The position numbers and the translations under genes are program-made. Positions 32,230 through 42,300 of a stretch of 64,000 nt of DNA are shown here, in pieces; the first letter of the stretch is position 1; every line of letters starts with the position of its first letter. This stretch comes from Budorcas taxicolor. Taxonomy: Eukaryota > Chordata > Mammalia > Artiodactyla > Bovidae. The stretch covers positions 51,943,272 to 52,007,271 of the forward strand of contig NC_068910.1 of assembly GCF_023091745.1 (NCBI RefSeq), given 5' to 3'. The notes under the pieces were generated by a model that saw only the letters and a program-made list of their open reading frames with translations, was not told the DNA's origin and made no database searches.

Positions 32230-33930
32230 TACAGGTAATACATTTAAAGAGATAATTGATTGAGATTGCATCTCAAAAATGACCAGGCATATTTGAAAGA
32301 AAGATTCAAAGAGAGATTATATAAATGAAAAATATAGTAAATAAAAATCAACAAATCAAGGTATAAGCTAAATTACAGATTAGACACAGCTGAAGCAAGA
32401 ATTATTGAACTGGAAATAGTCTAGAATTAAAAGAGAATTACTACTCAACAGGAAGATGAATGCAAAAATAAATTAATAATAATCATTATTTAAAATATTG
32501 CATAAAAAGAAAAAGTATAAATCAGAGGTTAAGAGACACAGAAAGCGAAGTAATGATATCTAAAACACCCCTAATAGGAGTTTTGAAAGGAGCTAATGGG
32601 CTGGTAGATAGAGGATATTTGAAGAGATAATGGCTCAAATTTTTCCAGAATTGATGAAAGGCATGAGTTAGTCTGAATAGGATAATTAAAAAGAAGTCTA
32701 GACAGTGATACGGTGTAATGAATCTGCCAAACACCAAATAACAGAGAAAGCTTTTAAAGGTACCCAGAGGAAAACAACCTAGCTTACCTCCAGTGTCATG
32801 GCACGTAGACTGATGGATGACTCCGAGCAGTAGCAGTGGAACCCATTTAAAGTGCTGAAGTAAAATAGCTGTCAACTGGAAACTTTATAACCATCAAGGC
32901 AGTAATTGACGAATAAGGGTGAGATACAGGCAGCTATAGACAAGCAAAGACTGGGTTAATTTCCAAAGATCTTTACTAAAGGACTAAAGCATGTACTTTA
33001 GAAAGAAGGGAAATGATTTCAAACAGATTAAAGATTTAATAAACCATAGTGTGCACAGAAGGTGGTAAACATCTGGGTAAACCTAAGACCTATCTAACTT
33101 ATAAAACAATGATGATAATGTCATTTATATGATAAATGACATAATGCCATTTATCATTTACATGATAAAATATGAACAAGATACAAAAAGTTATCAAGTA
33201 ATAATATCATATACATTCTTAGAGAATATTTGGGAATAAAGTATTTTAAATCTCTTACATTGTGGGGGAGGAGAAGGCAAACTGATTTTAGACTTTTAAA
33301 AATTGAATATGGAGAAAATTTTCTAAAGCAACCAATTAAATTATACAAATAGAATGGAAATAATAGCAGAAATCTATCCCAAAATAATAGCAGAAAACTA
33401 AAGGAATAATGGGGGACAGAGGAAGCCCTAACCTAATCAAAAATTTCAACATAAAGGCAAAATAAAAGAATTGGAAAAAATCCAAATATCAGTAATTACC
33501 GTGAATGGAAATGTACTAACCCCATCAGTTTAAAGATAAAAATAAAGACTGGATAAAAATATGCCTAAAACATGAAGGCAAACAAAAGTTGTAAGATAAA
33601 TTTACAAAAACAACTTACAAATAAGCACTGGCACATAAACAGTACTGCACGAAATAAAATTTAAAGTAGAAAGTATTATTAGCATCAAAGGAGGTCACTT
33701 CATAAAGATAAAAAGACTTAATTCATCCAGAAAATATAAAAACTTCAAACTTACACACACTGAAAAAAATATAGGCTCAGAATATAAAACTCAAAACCTG
33801 ACAGAACTACCCAAAGAGTTAGACAATTCCATAACATGAGATTTTAACACGTGTATTCCCATAATTGACAAGCAGGGAGAAAATAGTCAGTTAAATACAG
33901 GAGATCTAAAGAACATAGGTTAATGCTCTT
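32230..33930 (+). repeat. Old L1M/HAL1-like LINE remnant
   Basis: ORF1-like text ('ctactcaacaggaagatgaa', 'gaagagataatggctcaaat', 'cccagaggaaaacaacctag', 'taaagtgctgaagtaaaata') is followed from about 33480 by the start of an endonuclease-like ORF2 ('gtgaatggaaatgtactaac', 'aaagactggataaaaatatg') and by 'ctacccaaagagttagacaa'. Many stops and gaps are present. Ancient and inactive. Confidence 0.65.
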
Positions 33931-34039
33931 GTCAAAAATGAAAGAACATGCACTGCTTTCAAGAATGGATTGGTTGGCAGCTAGATAGTGAGAGTCTTAC
34001 GTGTTTGGCAACCAGGTGGTAAGAGTAAGTCTACTTAGG

Positions 34040-34400
34040 AAGAGGCTGAAAGAAATGCTGGCAGACAATTGTGGTCCTGGAATTAGGGTAGTGAAAACAG
34101 GGTTAGGAAGAGGTGGATTATTTTAAGAAAGATCAAGGAAGAATATTCATAGAGCTTGGTGATGGATTACACATTGAGTGTGAGTGTTGGAAGCAGGCAA
34201 GGAAGAAATTTACAGATTGAAAAATGTACAGATTTCTGCTCCATTCTCTGAGTTAGGGAGAAGAGGAGAAGCAGGTTTGAGACAGCAGGGGTGAATTTCA
34301 CATAGGATGTGATCATTTTGAGCTCCATGAAGCCTAATTTCAATAGGCAGTTGGTTTTACAATCAAGAATCAGAAGAATACTTGGTTTGGAGATACTGTT
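34040..34400 (-). repeat. L2 LINE remnant
   Basis: Text such as 'gagcttggtgatggattaca', 'gaggagaagcaggtttgaga' and 'tttcaataggcagttggttt' follows a minus-strand L2 internal region. A related segment is found at 40930-42300. Confidence 0.5.
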
Positions 34401-34412
34401 TCAGGAATTGTT

Positions 34413-35734
34413 CAGTTCAGTTCATTTCAGTCACTCAGTCATGTCCAGCTCTTCATGACCCCATGGACCACAGCATGCCAGGCCCCCCTGTCCATAACCA
34501 ACTCCCTGAGTTTACTTAAACTCATCTCCGTTGAGTCAGTGAAGCCATCCAACCATCTCATCCTCTGTCGTCCCCTTCTCCTCCTGCCTTCAATCTTTCC
34601 CAGCATCAGGATCTTTTCAAATGAGTCAGCTCTTCACATCAGGTGGCCAAAGTATTGGAGTTTCAGCTTCAGCATTGGTCTTTCCAATGAACACTCAGGA
34701 TTGATCTCCTTTAGGATGGACTGGTCAGATCTCCTTGCTGTCCAAGGGACTCTCTAGAGTCTTCTCCAACATTACAGTTCAAAAGCATTAATTCTTCAGC
34801 ACTCAGTTTTCTTTAGAGACCAACTCTCACATCCATACATGACCACTGGAAAAACCATAGCCTTGATGAGACAGACCTTTGTTAGCAAAGCAATGTCTCT
34901 GCTTTTTAATATGCTGTCTAGGTTGGTCATAACTTTCCTTCCAAGGAATAAGCATCTTCTAATTTCATGGCTCTAGTCACCATCTGCAGTGATTTTGGAG
35001 CCCCCCAAAATAAAGTCTGCCACTGTTTCCACTGTTTCCCCATCTATTTGACATGAAGTGATGGGACCAGATGCCATGATCTTAGTTTTCTGAATGTTGA
35101 GCTTTAAGCCAGCTTTTCACTCTCCTCTTTGATTTTCATCAAGAGGCTCTTTAGTTTTTCTTTACTTTCTGCTATAAGGGTGGTGTCATCTGTATATCTG
35201 AGGTTATTGATATTTCTCCCAGAAATCTTGATTCCAGCTTGTGCTTCATCCAACCTGGAATTTCTCATGGTGTACTCTTGCATATAAGTTAAATAAGCAG
35301 GGTGACAAGATACAGCCTTGACTTACTCCTTTTCCTATTTGGAACCAGTCTGTTATTCCATGTCCAGTTCTAACTGCTGCTTCCTGACCTGCATACGGAT
35401 TTCTCAGGAGGCAGGTCAGGTGGTCTGGTATACCCATCTCTTTCAGAATTTTCTAGTTTATTGTGATCCACACAGTCAAAGGCTTTAATGTGGTCAATAA
35501 AGCAGAAATAGATGTTTTTTTGGAACTCTCTTGCTTTTTCAGTGATCCAGCAATTGTTGGTAATTTGATCTCTGGTCCCTCTGCCTTTTCTAAAATCAGC
35601 TTGAACATCTGGAAGTTCACGTTTCATGTATTGCTGAAGCCTGGCTTGGAGAATTTTGAGCATTACTTTACTAGCATGTGAGATGAGTAAAACTGTGTGG
35701 TAGTTTGAGCATTCTTTGGTACTGCCTTTCTTTG
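34413..35734 (-). mobile_element. 5'-truncated BovB LINE
   Basis: The 3' end at the left has 'cagttcagttcatttcag'. The right end reaches the fingers part of RT. TSD ggaattgtt lies at 34404-34412 and 35735-35743. RT pieces: 35246-35437 (SQGCILSPCLFNLYA) and 35370-35663 (FIDHIKAFDCVDHNKL) in different frames. Same orientation as the copy at 30331, about 2.7 kb away. Confidence 0.92.
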
Positions 35735-35849
35735 GGAATTGTTAGAATGCACATATTAACAGGAATATTTGGAGAAGATGATATGCCATGTAGATTTTTT
35801 AAAACTATAAAAACAGAAGGAATAGATGAAATAAAAGGTGGTATTGGTT

Positions 35850-36395
35850 CTCTACTGCTACATAACAAATAGCCTACTACCTAGTAGCCTTGATTTGCAT
35901 AGTCTGCAGTTTGACAGTTTGCTCTGGATTCATTTGAGTGTTTGGTTTTTTGTTTGTTTGTTTCTTTTGCTGGTTTTACCTGAGGTCATAGGGCTACAGT
36001 GAATTGATGATTCATATGAACTCATTGATCTAAAACTTTCTCACTTGTCTGGAAATTGTGAGGCCAGGGTATCTTAGTTACCTTTCATACGACCTCTCCA
36101 GCAGGTTGGCTGCAGCTCCTTCACACTGTTGGCTCAGAGTTCCAATCACAGTCAGAAAATGACAAGCACCAATGTGCAAGCCATTTTAAAACACTGCTTG
36201 CTAATTTCTCTAAATCCTTTTTTCTAATTTCCTTAAAGCAGCTCATGTGATCATGTTTAAATTAAATGGAAGCAGAAATAAACACTACCTCTTGAAGGAG
36301 GATCAGCAAAGTCACAACGCACAGGGACATGCGCCGGGAATGGAAGAGATGAACGAAGTCATCTTGACAATCTACCAGAGATCCAGCAAACAATA
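35850..36395 (+). repeat. MaLR-like LTR remnant (probable)
   Basis: The start 'ttctctactgctacataaca' and later 'acgacctctccagcaggttg', 'ctacctcttgaaggaggatc', 'cttgacaatctaccag' fit the order of an MLT1-related LTR. Divergence is high and no retroviral genes are present. Confidence 0.45.
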
Positions 36396-36644
36396 ACTAA
36401 GTTGGAGAGGGCTGTGCAGAAAGCCAAAGAGCATGCTGATGCATAATCCAAAGGAACAGGGTCCAGAGAACAATGGAGTGGTTCCCCACGTGGAATGCCG
36501 TAGAGGGTCAAGTAAGATAAATCTGAAGAAAGGTCACGGGACTTGTCAACAAAGAGGCTGCTAGTGCTCTTAGCAAGAAAGGCTCTATTTTTCATGTGTG
36601 CAATTAACTTCTGTTTAAATAGGTAATGTGTCTTGTGATAGATA

Positions 36645-36820
36645 TTTTATTTTTTCCCCAGCTTTTTTGAGGTATAATTGGTTAAACAAAAAAACTGCAC
36701 ATCATTGGTGTACACAATTTGGTGAGTTTGTACGTAAGTGCACACTTGTGTTGTCTTCACCACAGCCTCAGTAATAAATATATCCATCATCACCAAAATG
36801 TTCTGTGTCTCTTTGTTTTC
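36645..36820 (-). repeat. Old L1M 3' UTR remnant
   Basis: Complement text 'cttttttgaggtataattgg', 'gtgtacacaatttggtgagt', 'atatatccatcatcaccaaa' is characteristic of old L1 3' UTRs. Confidence 0.65.
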
Positions 36821-36821
36821 T

Positions 36822-36866
36822 TTTTCTTTCCTTCCTTCCTGCCCTCCTTTTTCTTTCTTTCTTTTT
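36822..36866. repeat. Polypyrimidine (TTTC/TTCC)n tract
   Basis: Interrupted 'tttctttccttccttcctgc' and 'ctttttctttctttcttttt' repeats form a C/T-only stretch apart from a few G bases. Confidence 0.85.
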
Positions 36867-36889
36867 GATGTAGTCAAAATATTTCACAT

Positions 36890-37110
36890 GAGATCATACA
36901 ATGGAATATAATTCCACCTTAAAAAGGCAGGAAAACTTACTATTTGTGATAGCACAGATAGCCCTGGAAGGCATTATATGAAGTGAATTAAGCCAGTCAC
37001 AGGAAGACAAACACTGCATGATTCCTCTCATATGATGCATCTAAAGCAATGAAAGGTTTAGAAGTAAAGAACAGAATGGTGACCACCAGGGGATTGGGGG
37101 AGGGAAGGAC
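36890..37110 (+). repeat. Old L1M ORF2 end remnant
   Basis: 'catacaatggaatataattc', 'gtgaattaagccagtcacag', 'gactgcatgattcctctcat'-like text and 'ggtgaccaccaggggattgg' follow the order of an L1 ORF2 terminus and 3' UTR in plus orientation, opposite to the neighbouring L1M. Confidence 0.65.
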
Positions 37111-37575
37111 AGGAGGAGCCAGAACAGCTTTGAAACTCATAAGGACAGAGGGTCGAAGAGGGAATGGGAAATGTGGAGGATGCATCTGGGAATCCCAGAA
37201 TTAAAGAGGAATGAGCAAAGATCGTCACTGCAGGGGAATGCAGGATGACTGGACAGCTGCATTCCTTTGTACTGTGAGATGTACATGAAACCAGGCATGT
37301 TTAAATGCTGGTAGGAGAGGCCGGGGAGAGGAAGAACAGGTGCAGATGGAGAAAAAGGAGAAAGAAAAATGACTCAGCAGAGGACTGACTGCTAGACAGA
37401 AAAGAGGAACACCTGTTCTGCTGGAACAAGAGGAAAGGTGAAAACCATCTTTCAGAAATACAAAAGCGACCGACCACAGAGAAGGACATGGCCACACATT
37501 CACCATCAACAAGGGCAGCAGGCCAGGATATGACACTGCTCTCAAATTATAGCACAAACAGAATCTACTCCCTGG
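37111..37575. other. Unassigned intergenic DNA, purine-rich
   Basis: A/G-rich text such as 'ggagaaaaaggagaaagaaa' yields opposing minus-strand frames (64 and 110 codons) rich in Ser/Phe. These are composition artefacts. Confidence 0.45.
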
Positions 37576-37579
37576 ACCA

Positions 37580-37705
37580 GTTTAGAATCAAAACAAACCT
37601 GGGTCTCAATCCTGACTTTAACACTCAGCAGCTGAGCAGCCTTGGAAAAGTAACTTAACATTTCTGATCCTCTATTTTTCAACCTGTCCATGGACTCGTG
37701 ACACT
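37580..37705 (+). repeat. MIR SINE remnant
   Basis: Plus-strand MIR: 'ctgggtctcaatcctgactt', 'gccttggaaaagtaacttaa', 'catttctgatcctctatttt'. A second MIR-like piece ('gagctctagtttcttcatct') follows at about 37868. Confidence 0.65.
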
Positions 37706-37725
37706 AGACCAACACCTTTCACAAG

Positions 37726-37797
37726 GTTCATATATGATCACCCACGTCACGTTCATATATGTTCACATGTTCATCACACACGTTCATATATGATCAC
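37726..37797 (+). repeat. Three spaced 16-bp repeats
   Basis: gttcatatatgatcac occurs at 37726-37741 and 37782-37797, and the one-base variant gttcatatatgttcac at 37751-37766. Spacing is 25 and 31 bases. Short 'cacgttcat' joins are shared. Confidence 0.85.
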
Positions 37798-38224
37798 ACT
37801 CCTCTCCCTGGCAGGCCCCATCCACCTAATGGGCTTCATGGCATGAGGGACATTAGGACACCTTTCTGAGCTCTAGTTTCTTCATCTAGAGAAGTTTAGA
37901 CTGGACAGATGGGCTTTCCAGGCTCCTTTGGGCACTGAGGTTCTAAATATCCATAGGTCTCAGGAATGGTTCCAGCCTGGGATCTGCCAGACTTTTGAAA
38001 GGAGGACAGATTTACACAATGGAAGACAGAAGACCCAGGATGAACATCCTGGAAGCTCCTGGCAAACCTGAGCCTTGCTGCTCACTCTTTGAAGGAGGAG
38101 ACAGGAACCACAGACCTGCTGGAGAAAGGAGGCTAAGTGGAGACTTGATGGTGACCTTTATGCGGGAATTACTTTTCTAGAAGCTTGACAATTCCTCTCT
38201 GGAGCCGAAAACATGGCAGACTGC

Positions 38225-38870
38225 CAACACCCATCCTTCATTCATTCCAAAAATATTCATTGAGTGCCTATGAGGTGCCATACACTCTACAAGACATCGG
38301 GAATATACCAGTGATCGAGACAGGCAGAAACCATTCCTTTAAGCAGCTGACATTCTGATTAAGTATATGTCATAAGATAATAAGTGCTATGGGCTTTCCA
38401 GGGGGCGCTAGTGGTAAAGACCCCGCCTGCCAATGCAGGAGACATAAGAGACGCAGGTTTGATGCCTGGGTTGGGAAGATCCTTTGGATGAGGGCATGGC
38501 AACCCACTCCAGTATTCTTTCCTGGAGAATTTCATGGACAGAGGAGTCTGGCAGGCCACAGTCCATCAGGTCACAAAGAGTCAGACACTACTGAAGCGAC
38601 TTAGCATGCACGCATGCACACAGTAAGTGCTATAAAGAAAGATAAAGCAGGGAAGAGGAGCAGGTGAGGGAGTGGGTGAATGCAAGTGTCATTTTAGATA
38701 GGGTTGTCAGAAAGGGCTTCATAGAGAAGGCAGTGCTTAGGCAAAGGCCTGAGAATAGAGAGCGTAACAGCCATGTGTGAACATTTGGGGATGAGCACAC
38801 CAAATAGGAGAGAATCACTGTCAAGGCAGGAATGTACCCAGCATGCCCCAGCCTGGAGTAAGGAACACAC
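38225..38870 (-). repeat. L2 LINE remnant split by Bov-tA
   Basis: The complement of the L2 3' end ('tattcattgagtgcctatga', 'aagcagctgacattctgatt') continues after the SINE with 'ttttagatagggttgtcaga', 'gcatgaag'-like text and 'agaatcactgtcaaggcagg'. The junction taagtgctat is duplicated around the SINE. Confidence 0.7.
38391..38623 (+). repeat. Bov-tA SINE inside L2
   Basis: Head 'gggctttccagggggcgcta', B-box-like 'ggtttgatgcctggg', A region 'ctccagtattctttcctgga' and end 'ctgaagcgacttagcatgca'. The 10-bp TSD taagtgctat is perfect at 38381-38390 and 38624-38633. Confidence 0.93.
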
Positions 38871-39574
38871 ACATCCCTACACGACTCCTCTTTAGATATT
38901 TGCGTGGAGCTCAGTCACAATCATAATGCGATATCACAAATCAAACAGACTCAGGGTCGCATGATCCTCTCCCAAGCGTTCCCCTTGCTGCACTCAGCCC
39001 CAGTCACCTGCAGCCAATCAATCAGGATACCGGCACTGCAGCACTGAAAGTATTCATGTAGCCTCTAGATAAGGTTCTCTCAACAGCCATGCTTCTTATG
39101 ATATTCTATGGGTTTCCTTTTCTTTTTTTACAGGATAAAACTACTAGTTGGGAAATCTATTTTGTCCCACTATAAGCCCTTTCCCTATTGGCATTATCCA
39201 AAACAGACTTTAAGATGGAAGCTTCTTTCTTCAGAGGATACATTCTACAACTTGGCATTGCTATTGAGTTCCAGGATTATTGATTCCTGCATAGTAATGA
39301 CCCCATAACTTGCAGTTTCTCCCTCTCATTCTTTCTGATGCCCTCAATTTTATTTTTGCTCCTTGGTGACAAATCCCAAGCAATCTTCTGGAGCTGACAA
39401 GAAGCTAATTTTTAAATAAGGATGTAAAACTGTTAAAAAAAATTTCATGATGAACACAGGGGTCTCTATTTAAAATACTGGTGTTCTGTTACCCACAGGA
39501 TGCAGTTGAGAAGCTGTAAATCTGGACTGGTGAATTTGATGTTATTCTCACTACAGGGTCTGAATTGATCAGTC
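38871..39574. other. Unassigned intergenic DNA
   Basis: No repeat or coding feature is recognised. Confidence 0.5.
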
Positions 39575-39588
39575 CAAGGTGGCTGATG

Positions 39589-39810
39589 GGGCTTCCCAGG
39601 TGGCGCTAGTGGTAAAGAGCCTGCCTGCCAATGCCTGAGTTGAAAGAGACATGGGTTTGATCCCTGGGTTGGTAAGATCTCCAGGAGGAGGGCATTGCAA
39701 TCCACTCCAGTATTCTTGCCTGGAGAATCCCATGGAGGGTTGAGCCTGGTAGGCTACGGTCCATAGGGTCACACAGAGTTGGACATGACTGAAGCTACTT
39801 AGCATGCATG
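39589..39810 (+). repeat. Bov-tA SINE
   Basis: Head 'gggcttcccaggtggcgcta' through A region 'cactccagtattcttgcctg' to 'ctgaagctacttagcatgca'. TSD caaggtggctgatg (39575-39588) and caaggttgctgatg (39811-39824), one mismatch in 14. Confidence 0.93.
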
Positions 39811-39824
39811 CAAGGTTGCTGATG

Positions 39825-40925
39825 TCTGCCTTCATTGGATACTGACATGGCTTTCCCATGGCTCTCCAATTTACAAAGCTGTTCCACGTGCCTTAATTGA
39901 ATGCCAGGTTGTTCCCTCCCATCACCACTGATGTCTTAATTGCTAAATTCCATGTATAGTCTGACTGCGGCCTCCCTGTAGGGTTTGGAGCTCTTAGCCA
40001 CTCCTGCCTGACCTTTTCAGTTGTGTCTTTAGCCATGTGATTCTGTCTAGTTTCTACCGCATCATGCTCCTTTGCTGGGCCTCATTGGTAGATGTCTCTT
40101 TCTGAACATATCCAAAGTTTGGTCTTCTCCAGGGTTGTGTTCCAGCCTTATTTACTGTGAGATCTCCAAACCCACCCATCAAGTCACCTGCTGTGCATAT
40201 GCCGAGGGTCTCCACATATGGCCTCCAGCCTTGATCACTGGATCCTCACTGATCTGGCTCTGGGCATGTCGTTGTCAGTAGGACCCGGGGCTCTCACAGA
40301 TGCCTCCAACTCAGGTCAATCACCAAATGGTCTGTGTCCTTCTGTAGCTTCTACACATGAAGTTTAGTGCTGACTTTCTTTCCTTCATCCCCACTCTGGT
40401 CCCAATTGGTCCACTTCACAAGCCATTCCTTTAGCCGACTTTGTTCAGACAACATATTCTCTGTGCTTCTTCCTAGAAAAGCATAACTTTCTCTTTCTTG
40501 CTATTGCTGCAACCAATACAGACATCTAACACTGCATAAATACACCATGCTAGCATTTTTGTTTCTTGCACAAAGATCTCTGAAGTCATCAACAGTTTTA
40601 TCTCCGATGCCTGCCAAATGGCCAGATCTCATGGGCATGAGGAAGGCACTGGCAGTTCCTTCCCACTTGAGCTTCCCCTGACAGTGAGTGAGCCAAGAGG
40701 ATGAGGGCAGGAATGGCGAAGGGACAGGAGCAGGGCCTGGCTCTGCCCTGGCTCCTCACCGAGCTGCTGTACTGGCCTGCATCCAAGTGTATAATCATCA
40801 AGTGATCAAGTGAAGGGTTGACCAGGAGTCCCAACCAGCTCAGTGCCTTGCTGCTTAGACTCCTGGTTGAAGACATTGCCTCCTCGTTGGCAGGAAATAG
40901 ATGCAAGGGCTGGGGAGCAGCACAC
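39825..40925. other. Unassigned intergenic DNA
   Basis: A 155-codon minus-strand frame covers 40598-41065 but runs into the L2 remnant and has no recognisable domain. Repeats are not identified in this stretch. Confidence 0.4.
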
Positions 40926-40929
40926 CGGA

Positions 40930-42300
40930 GGGATGGCAGGGGGTAAAGGCTTTCTAAGGATGTGTGAAGAAAAAGCATTCCATGAAGAGGAAACAAGTGA
41001 CTGGAGTCAGCAGAACAGGGGGAAGTAGGGGATGAGATTGGGAAGGATAAGCGTGGCCAGATCATGGAGGGTCTAGCAGATTCCCATGAGGTCTGGAGGT
41101 TTATTGTGAGTCATGTGAGGAGACTTTGGATGGCTTTGTGCAGAGAGATGACATAATCTGACTTCGGTGTGTCTTATGGATCTCCTTGAACATGTGCGGA
41201 GGATGGGGAGGTTGGGTGGGGTCAGGGAAGCCAGTTAGGAGGCTATTAAAATAATCCAAGTGAGAGATAGCTGTGGCTTGGACCAACAGGCAAGTTGGGA
41301 AGTGATGGAGGTATAAGAAGTAGTTTGACACATGAAAAGATGCTCCACATCACTAATTATCAGAGAAATACAAACCAAAACTACAAGTAGGTATCATCTC
41401 ACATGGGTTAGAATGGCCATCATCAAAAAAACTTACAAACGATAAATGCCGGAGAGGGTATGGAGAAAAGGGAAACTTCCTATACTGTTGGTGGGAATGT
41501 AAACTGGTAACAGTCGCATGGAGAATAGTATGGAGGTCCCTTTAAAAACTAAAAATAGAACTAACATATGACCCAGTAGTCACATTCCTGGGCTGACACC
41601 CAGAGAAAACCATAATTCAAAAAGATACATGCACCCCAATGTTCATTGCAGCACTACTTACAATAGCCAGGACGTGGAAGCAACCTAAATGTCCATTAAC
41701 AGAGGAAGGGATAAAAAAGATGTGAGTATATATATAATGAAATACTACTCAGCCATACGAAAGAATGAAATAATACCATTTTCAGCACAATGGATAGACC
41801 CAGAGATTATCACATTAAGTGAAGTCAGACACAGAAAGATAAATATCATATGGCACTACTTATATGTGGAATCATATTTTTAAAGGGTACAAATGAACTT
41901 ATTTACAAAACAGAAGTAGAGTTAAGGATATAGAGAACAAGCTTGTTGTTAGTGGGGATAAGGGGGGAGGGATAAATTGCGACTGATATACACACACTAT
42001 ACAGCTACAATAGATAACTTACAAGAACCTACTGCATAGCACAGGCAACTCTACTCAATAATCTATAATGGCCTACATGGGAAAAGAATCTAAAAAACAA
42101 AACAAAACAACAGAAAGGCTTTATGTATACATATAACTGATTCACTCTGCTATACACCTAGGACTACCACAACATTATAAATCATCTATACTCCAATAAA
42201 AAAAATTTTAAAAAGAAGTGGTTTGATTCTGTTTGTATCCTGAATATAAATAAGAGCCGAGATGGATTAGAGACTAATACTGGGATGAGAAAGCTGCTGT
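40930..42300 (-). repeat. L2 LINE remnant split by L1
   Basis: 'gacataatctgacttcggtg', 'gccagttaggaggctattaa' and 'aatccaagtgagagatagct' give a clear minus-strand L2. After the L1 (41329-42212) similarity seems to resume weakly at 'gtttgattctgtttgtatcc'. Confidence 0.65.
41329..42212 (+). mobile_element. 5'-truncated L1, older cetartiodactyl type
   Basis: ORF2 C-terminal text ('gaaaagatgctccacatcac', 'gtatggagaaaagggaaact') runs to a 3' UTR ('actgcatagcacaggcaact') and tail 'ctccaataaaaaaaa'. Frames are broken. TSD aagaagtagtttga (41315-41328) and aagaagtggtttga (42213-42226), one mismatch in 14. The 3' UTR differs from that of the younger L1 copies at 1471 and 46647. Confidence 0.9.

Noticed and set aside
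37726..37797. CRISPR-like array
   Set aside because: Three 16-bp motifs with unequal short gaps, no associated genes and a mammalian context.
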